Shown here: positions 58,245-64,000 of the stretch, piece by piece
How the letters are laid out: every line of letters starts with the position of its first letter
Numbering within the stretch: the first letter of the stretch is position 1
Assembly (NCBI GenBank): GCA_017311315.1
Contig: CM029640.1
Location: forward strand, 13,839,740-13,903,739
Direction: 5' to 3'
DNA: 64,000 nucleotides
Origin: Dendrocalamus latiflorus
Taxonomy: Eukaryota > Streptophyta > Magnoliopsida > Poales > Poaceae
The notes under the pieces: model-generated
Told to the model about the DNA's origin: nothing
The model's database searches: none
The model's input: only the letters and a program-made list of their open reading frames with translations
Program-made: the position numbers and the translations under genes

Positions 58245-58524
58245 GAGTAAAGTCCATTACCAGTCCTTAAACTTTTTATGCTGTGTCATCCCGGTCCATA
58301 AACTTTTAAAGTGTGTCATCCCGGTCCTTAAACTTTCAAAGTGTGGCAATATCCTATGTAGTTGTAGCAGTGAACTTTTTATGGTGTGTCATCCTGGTCC
58401 ATAAGACTTTCAAAAGAAATTGCCACACTTTGAAAGTTTAAGGACCGGGATGACACACTTTAAAAGTTTATGGACCAGGATGACACAGCATAAAAAGTTT
58501 AAGGACCGGTAATGGACTTTACTC
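58245..58524. mobile_element. Palindromic MULE-type MITE, 280 bp
   Basis: A 9-bp target duplication, atttccaaa, lies at 58236-58244 and 58525-58533. The ends are GAGTAAAGTCC...GGACTTTACTC. The arms (about 120 bp each, containing TGTGTCATCCCGGTCC) are nearly perfect inverted repeats, so a transcript would form a long hairpin. It is inserted in the left arm of the foldback MULE; the mirrored right arm near 60025 shows the uninterrupted site. Confidence 0.9.
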
Positions 58525-59360
58525 ATTTCCAAAAATAGCATCTTCACTACACGATCACCGTGCAGGAGCGACCAACGGCCGACACATAAGCGATATCGTA
58601 TGGTGGCCGTGTGGATTAGCCAAAACCGTACAACCGCCATGTGGTAGGCACTATAGCAGCACTATAGAACCACACGACGACCATGTGGTGGGCGTTGTAC
58701 AATAGAGTAGCAATTTTCAGGAAAATCTATTTAAATATATTTTTTGTAGGAATTTTTAAATGTAGCAAATGAGTTCCAAAAATTATAATTTTTTTTATGG
58801 AGCCTCCCGACATAGTATACCTGCTTGTGTAATTTTTTATAATTTTTCCATTCTGAAGTTTTATCAAAAATTTGTTAATATTTGTAGGAATTTTTTGATA
58901 TACAAAATGAGGTCTAAACATTATGATTTTTTTAAAGATCTTTACACGATGTACTTAATCGTGTGATTTTTTAAAATTATATATGTTTTAAAATAGTCAC
59001 CTTCTAAAGAACAATGGCGAACAAACTAGAGTAGGAGCCACTATGTAAAAATGACTATCTCAGAACATATAAAATTCTAAAAAAAATACACAATCAAGTA
59101 CACTATGTAAGGAGCTTTCAACAAAATTCATAATGTTTGGACCTCATTTTCTATATTCAAAAAAATCCCTACAAACAGTATACTTAAATGAACTTTTGAG
59201 AAAAAATCAGAATGGATAAAATTATGAAAAAAATTAGTATAGTATGTTAGGAGGCTTCACAAAAAAAATTATAATTTTTGGAGCTCATTTACTATATTTA
59301 AAATTTTCTACAAAAAGTATACTTAATGGATTATCCTGAAAATTGCTATAGTGCTGCTAC

Positions 59361-59870
59361 TAGGAGCGCAAACGGAGTGGATAATTTCCGTCTAATCGAC
59401 CAACCGAAGACTCGTGGAATGAATATAGAAGAAGTAGATGGGTATTCGACACTATACGTGTCCGACTCCGACTCCAAGGAAAAAATATGGAATAAGATAT
59501 GTGATAAGTGATATCCATCCGTATGTATCTATATATCAAGTGATATGAGGAAGTTTATTGTGACTTCACTTAAGAACAAGATAACATATAGGCAGATTAT
59601 CATATCTAAACAGTCGAAGAATACTGAATATTCTTCCTTCGACATCTCAGTGATTAATGTCTCCGTGTCTGCTCTGATTGCATCCTACTATCCAATATAC
59701 TGTGCAAAGAAATGGATAATTTTCATCTGACCAACCATCCAAAGGATTATAGAATGGATATGGAATAGAGAAATAGGTATCCAACATTATCCGTATCCGA
59801 CTCCAAAAAAATGTGAAGCATGATACATGATAAGCAATATTTGTCCATATATACTCTGATTGCACCTCTA
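59361..59870 (+). mobile_element. Non-autonomous hAT-type element, 510 bp, nested in the foldback MULE
   Basis: Flanked by gctgctac (59353-59360) and gctactac (59871-59878), 7 of 8 identical. The ends are TAGGAGCGCAAACGG and, on the opposite strand, TAGAGGTGCAATCAG. It is homologous in inverted orientation to 4254-4768. The interior has two related GGATAATTT(C/T)NGTC-type blocks and no transposase. The mirrored left arm of the host MULE (about 58655) lacks it. Confidence 0.78.
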
Positions 59871-60159
59871 GCTACTACAGTGCCCACCGCACAGTGGCCA
59901 TGTGGTGCTGCCTCCACCGCACGGTGGCCATGCGGTTTTGGCTAATTTGCATGGCCATCGTGCGGCATCGCTTACATGTTGGCCGTTGGTCACTCCCACA
60001 CAGTGACCGTGCGATTGAGATGCTATTTTTTGCAAATTCCGCATGATAAATGCCATTTTTGCTAATTGCGCATCAAATACTGCTATTTCGGCCAAAACTC
60101 TGCCAAACCTTTGTGGTAGTAAAAAGGTAGAGAAACACCACATGTCACGCATTTGCCCC

Positions 60160-60600
60160 TTTGTTCTGGTTGAAACTCCAAAACCATTCGAGTTCAAATC
60201 GGTCGCTTGCTGTACACATAGTTTTTCGAGAAAAAAGCATATGTTGGCTGATTTTGACCTTTATTTGTAAAAATAGCACCCTCTTTATGTCAATTGCAAA
60301 AATGGCACTTGCGCCCTATCACTGGGCGGCAGGTGCCTCGAGCCGACATGTGGCAGAGGCTAATGCGCACAGTGAGCCACCACATACCTCCCTGAAAAAC
60401 CTGTCATCCAGTGACCGGACGGCAGGTAGTGCCATTTTAGCACTTGATGTAAAGTGGGTGCCATTTTTGCAAATAATGCGTTTAAACTGACCATTTCCGC
60501 TAATATTCTGTTTTTTCGATAATCGGTACATATCCAAGGCAAAATACATGGATTCGTGATTGAATTCGGTGGGTTTCTTCGATTTCAACACATAAGGATC
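60160..60600. mobile_element. Small foldback element, MULE-like, about 440 bp
   Basis: Arms of roughly 200 bp are inverted copies. GTTGAAAC...GTTTTTCGAGAAAAAAG and GCAAAAATGGCACTTGCG on the left correspond to GTTGAAATC...TTATCGAAAAAACAG and GCAAAAATGGCACCCACT on the opposite strand from 60590. A GC-rich GGCGGCAGGTGCC core is shared. I could not fix the target duplication, so the borders are approximate. Core words resemble the fragment at 24.1-24.7 kb. Confidence 0.6.
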
Positions 60601-60864
60601 GTACTGTAGAAATGTGCCCTTACTATATTATCCTGTTCAGTTTATGACCTATGATTTTTGAACAAACAAACGAGATGTCTTCTTTATCGTATTTTTGAAA
60701 CAGTTTATCTGGACATTCTTTTCAAAACAGATTATCGATATTCGATTTGTTCGTACAGATATTCATACTAAGCCTATAAATCATCGGTTGTAGCAAAAAA
60801 GAGTCCGTTGAGGTGCTGCAGCACAAAAAGCACCACCACGGGTGTGGCGGTTGAGGGGGAAATT
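60601..60864. other. Intergenic, nothing recognised
   Basis: No feature supported. Confidence 0.3.
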
Positions 60865-61945
60865 TAACTTTTTGCCACCCTTAAGAATGTCACCTATCCA
60901 AATGTCATCATCTTCGTTACAATTAATATTTTGCCACCCTTAAGATGTGCTTGACTAATTTATCGCCACTTTTGAGCCCACGAGGCGCCAAATCATGCCA
61001 TGTCACACGCCCCCGCCGCGCCCCCGCCGCGCCCCCGCCTGCGCCTCCCCGCCGCGCCCGCCCGCCTGCGCCTCCCCGCGAGCCGGCGGAGGCTCTAGGC
61101 GGCGGCGGTGATGGGGAAAAGGAACGCCGGCGGCCGGAGGGGAGAGGGACGGGGGTGGGGTGTGCAGGAGCATGAGGGGGTCATGAGGGACTCACCGGAA
61201 GCATCGGTAGGGCTGGAGACAGATCGAGGCTTGCCAACGACGAGAGCCGGCGGCGGCGCGAGTGGGGGTACGGTGCCGGCGAGCTGCGGTGAGGGAGGAG
61301 CTCCGGCGACCGTCGGGGAAGCTCCAGGGCCGCGTGGTGGTGCTCCACGCACGAGGAATTGAGGCGCCTTGCGCCGAGTTGCGAACGGCGATGAAAATGG
61401 CGGCTTTGGCCGGCGGCGAGGAAGAATGGCCGCGCGGCGAGCCGGGGCCGCCGGGGTCCAATTGCTCAAGGGAGGAGGCCTCCGGGGGCGCGCCGTGACG
61501 CGGTTGGACCGGCGGGGGCGCCACCGGAGCGGCGGGACGGTGAGGAGGCGGCGGCAGTCGGTACGGCACGGAGGTGGCGCTGGTGCCTGCGCCTCCGTCC
61601 CCGCGCCCGGCCTCGTCCCCGCGCCCGCGCCGCACGGCCGCCTACGCCCACGCCTCGTCCCCGCGCCCGTGCCCGCGCCGCACCACCGCCCGCGCCTCGT
61701 CCCCGCGCCCGCGCCTCGTCCCCGCGTCCGCGCCGCACGGCCGCCCGCGCCCGCGCCTCGTCCCCGCGCCTCCGTCCCCGCGCCATGTCACGCAGGATGC
61801 TGACATGGCAGTGACTTGGCGCCCCGTGGGCTCGAAAGTGGCGATTTATTAGTCAAGCACATCTTAAGAGTGGCAAAATATTAATTGTAACGAAGAGGAT
61901 GACATTTGGATAGGTAACATTCTTTAAGGGTGGCAAAAAGTTAAA
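60865..61945. mobile_element. Candidate gene-capturing MULE (Pack-MULE-like), ~1.08 kb
   Basis: Inverted ends of about 140 bp: AAATTTAACTTTTTGCCACC, TCTTCGTTACAATTAATATT, TTGACTAAT and GGGCTC/GAGCCC blocks at 60865-61000 are mirrored at 61810-61945. Between them lies a very GC-rich interior. On the minus strand it looks like a gene start: an alanine/proline/serine-rich reading frame ends at a consensus donor CCG|GTGAGT near 61197. No 9-bp duplication is visible, so the superfamily is inferred from TIR length and cargo. Confidence 0.6.
61595..61790. repeat. GC-rich minisatellite inside the candidate Pack-MULE
   Basis: Tandem variants of CGCCTCGTCCCCGCGCCCG and GCGCCGCACGGCCGCC. A smaller array of CCGCCGCGCCCC lies at about 61010-61080. 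Long ORFs in all frames here follow from stop-poor GC repeats, not from coding. Confidence 0.7.
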
Positions 61946-62237
61946 TTTGCTGTGCAGTCTCCAGCACTACTACAACTAGCACAAGTAGTAGCCACGGGCT
62001 ACCCTCTTTCCACTGCAGAGCCCGGCGCCACATGTAGACGCACGGTCAGATGCAGAGCAGATGCAGAGCGCGTGCAGCTGCACGCGGTCCCCAGCCGTGA
62101 GCGGCGACGTTAAAGGCGCCATCCCACTCACGGCACACTCCATTGCTGCCTCCTCCCTCCTCACCTCTCCTCTCCTATGCGGATCATCCAACCAATCTCC
62201 CGCCTCGCGCGCCCGCGCAGGTCAAGCTAGCGCAGCC
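61946..62237 (+). promoter_or_regulatory. Upstream region of the IQD gene
   Basis: About 290 bp between the candidate Pack-MULE and the IQD start. It contains pyrimidine-rich CCTCCTCACCTCTCCTCTCC shortly upstream of the ATG, as in many grass 5' leaders. No clear TATA box was seen. The transposon end therefore lies within the likely promoter. Confidence 0.45.
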
Positions 62238-62798
62238 ATGGGCAAGAAACACGCCGCGGCAGCAGGCGGCGGCGGCGGCTGGTTCGCCGCCGTCAGGAAG
62301 GTCTTCAGGCCGTCCTCCTCTTCCAAGGACGCCGCGCAAGGCGCGAAAAAGGTAAACCCCACGCTGACGCGATCGTTGTGCGTGTGTGAGTTTGCTTTGT
62401 TCCCGGCATTAGTTCATGGGATCTTTGGTTTGCATGCTGTGATCGATCGATCGTTGCTTAGTACAAGTTGCATGTGTGCGTTGCAGAAGGCCGGGGCCGG
62501 CGAGGAGGACGCCGCCACGGCAGCCGGTGAGGAGGCCGCGGAGGTTCTGCTGCCGGAGCATTTCCCAGCTGCCGAGACGTCGCCGGAGGCGACCAACGAG
62601 GACGGCGCGGTGGTGGGGAGGAGCGACGACGACGAGGTGGGCGAGATCGAGCACGCGAGGGCGCTAGCGGCGGCGGCGGCGGCGGCGGTGGCGGCGGCGG
62701 AGGCCGCAGCGAGGGTGGTGAGGATGTCGGCGCTCCGGCGCGCGTCGCGGGAGGAGCTCGCCGCCGTGCGCATCCAGGCCTTCTACCGCGGCTACCTG
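62238..62798 (+). CDS. IQ67-domain (IQD) calmodulin-binding protein, 5' part
   Basis: IQD proteins are plant calmodulin-binding scaffolds at microtubules, plasma membrane or nucleus. Exon 1 (62238-62351, 38 codons) starts MGKKHAAAAGG and has WFAAVRKVFRP, the usual IQD N-terminus. The intron at 62352-62486 ends TTGCAG. Exon 2 (62487-62798, 104 codons) is acidic, then alanine-rich (ALAAAAAAAVAAAEAAARVV), and reaches EELAAVRIQAFYRGYL, the first IQ motif, before donor GTACGC at 62799. The phase-0 break after 16 residues of the IQ67 domain matches the known conserved intron position. Reading through intron 1 stays open, so retention is possible. The rest (IQ repeats 2-3, C-terminal half) lies beyond 64000. 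Family proteins are usually 350-550 residues. Confidence 0.88.
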
Positions 62799-64000
62799 GT
62801 ACGCGTCTCCGGTCCATTCTTGTTCAAACTGTCTTCGATTCTGTCGTTCAATGACGATAAGCCATCCGATCAAAAATCGAACCGTTCAGATAGAGCTACC
62901 ACGACTTCTCCAATATCTCATTCACATTCGTTCTGAGTTGCGTACGGCACACATTTGGCACCGTTTGAACTGAATGAATATGCGAGTCCAACTTGTAGTT
63001 GCATGTCTTCCCTCGCGAGCTTGCTTCTACAGGCTATCCTTTTTTAAGGAGTTTAGTTGTAGTCGATTGTCTTCCATTCCACTTATAGGTCTCCGATACA
63101 CAAGTTTGGCGATTACTTTTTTAATTATGTGTTGACAGAAAATGTTTCTATATATTAATGATCAAGATTTTAAAAGGCTAACTGCACGTATTCTAAATCA
63201 ATATCTAATAAAGAATGGAGTCAATACTTAACCAAAAAAACTTGCATAGTCAAAACACCAATCACTCTCGCCCTTTAAAAAAAATCCAGGGAAAGCAAAA
63301 GAAAAGGGAGGAGGCAAACGGTAGTGAGTGTCTTGATCGAGTTGGTGGCGAGCCCTTGTTTTTACAACCAAGCGAGATCTGGTGTTGAAATCAGCGAGCC
63401 ACTTTTAAGGTGACCGGTCTTGGCTTAGTAGCTACAAGCGAGTTATCAGGAGGATTGCTTGGCTTGCTTGAAAGGAGCGAGATTTTGCAGGAGCTGACTG
63501 GAGGCGAAATCAATCATACATCGATGGGTATGTTATTTTCAACTATGGTTAACGGCTTATAGTTATGAATGATGATTTTTACCTTTAGAGCCAACACTTT
63601 TGCGAATGAATTGAATACTGATAAAATAGTTTGAAAAGACTGTCTTAATAAATCGTTTCAAAAAGATAATAGAGAAATTATTCTGTTTAATTGTTCAGAA
63701 AAAAGTCATAAGCAATGAATTGAAAAGAATAGATCGTGATCATTGGATGTTTTGGAAGGATCCACTCACTCATCCACCTACCAAACCAGCCCAACCGAGG
63801 CCTAGTAACTTCGCTTTTAATTTAGTTGCGGTGAGGTCAATCGTATCTCCTGTTTTGATCAAATTTGCTGGTGAGAACATGATGCCGATCGACATGTATA
63901 AAATGCATCCGTAGGTTTGCGGTTGCTAAGGATGGATGTGGATCCCATGCAAAGTTGCTAGGACCGTTTTTGTGTTGACAATATCCTCCACTGAAACTCT
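62799..64000 (+). other. IQD intron 2, open at the window end
   Basis: It starts with donor GTACGCGTCTCC. No acceptor followed by the expected continuation of the IQ67 domain is present before 64000. AT-rich; no nested element was defined. Confidence 0.6.

Larger units (their letters stand above)
58170..60100. mobile_element. Foldback MULE with two nested elements, 1,931 bp
   Basis: A 9-bp target duplication, tgccaaacc, lies at 58161-58169 and 60101-60109. With the nested hairpin MITE (58245-58524) and nested hAT (59361-59870) removed, the remaining ~1.1 kb is almost entirely inverted repeat. The left arm order is GTATTTGACACG, AAATAGCATCT, GACCAACGGCC, GATATCGTATGG, AGCAATTTTCAGG, AAATGAGTTCC. 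It is mirrored from 60100 down to about 59060. There is no coding sequence. Long TIRs and 9-bp duplications indicate the MULE superfamily. Confidence 0.82.

Noticed and set aside
61192..61803. Long alanine/proline/arginine-rich ORFs on both strands
   Set aside because: They arise from stop-poor GC minisatellites; only the splice-donor context on the minus strand was kept, as a captured-gene hint.
1..64000. tRNA, rRNA or snoRNA genes
   Set aside because: No tRNA-like boxes with matching cloverleaf or rRNA segments were recognised by eye; a covariance-model scan would be decisive.

Overview
The window is nuclear DNA from a grass (Poaceae), most likely from a repeat-rich and possibly pericentromeric region. 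The evidence is the set of element families present: Tourist and Stowaway MITEs, mudrA-type Mutator-like elements (MULEs), CACTA ends with CACAGACGGTT-type subterminal repeats, Helitron ends carrying the TTGCAACG motif, and a CRM-like Ty3/gypsy element. GC-rich coding segments and plant gene families (IQD, NAC, ribosomal P0) agree. The species cannot be fixed from sequence alone.

Layout. 1-15.9 kb: accessory DNA with two LINE-type insertions that both have perfect 17-bp target duplications (1365-2463 and 7665-9696; the second is a chimera carrying ribosomal protein P0 cDNA), a non-autonomous hAT (4254-4768), a hAT element carrying a NAC-domain fragment (5814-7129), a weak gene candidate (13.55-15.29 kb, minus) and a possible two-exon cysteine-rich secreted peptide gene (15.31-15.74 kb, minus). 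15.9-23.5 kb: a 7,360-bp MULE with long TIRs and a 9-bp target duplication. It carries a damaged mudrA transposase and a damaged plant-mobile-domain (PMD) gene, and it sits inside a Stowaway-like MITE. 24.1-45.3 kb: a decayed CACTA-type territory on the minus strand (TNP2-type transposase, Transposase_24-type gene, a second PMD gene, tandem arrays). It is split by a 7.8-kb CRM-like LTR retrotransposon whose LTRs differ at 4 of 976 sites but whose coding region holds four lesions. 43.9-44.8 kb: a hAT with a duplicated terminus. 46.0-56.0 kb: Helitron-like units, one holding a long gypsy LTR. 56.6-60.6 kb: small DNA transposons, including a foldback MULE with two further elements nested in it. 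60.9-61.9 kb: a possible gene-capturing MULE. 62.2 kb to the end: the first two exons of an IQ67-domain (IQD) gene that runs out of the window.

Only the IQD gene looks like an intact host gene. Most other coding sequence belongs to transposable elements or was captured by them. The most notable features are the P0/LINE tripartite retro-chimera, two different DNA transposon contexts each carrying a PMD gene within 6 kb, duplicated 5'-gene/hairpin modules inside the CACTA territory, and the mismatch between near-identical LTRs and a multiply broken polyprotein.
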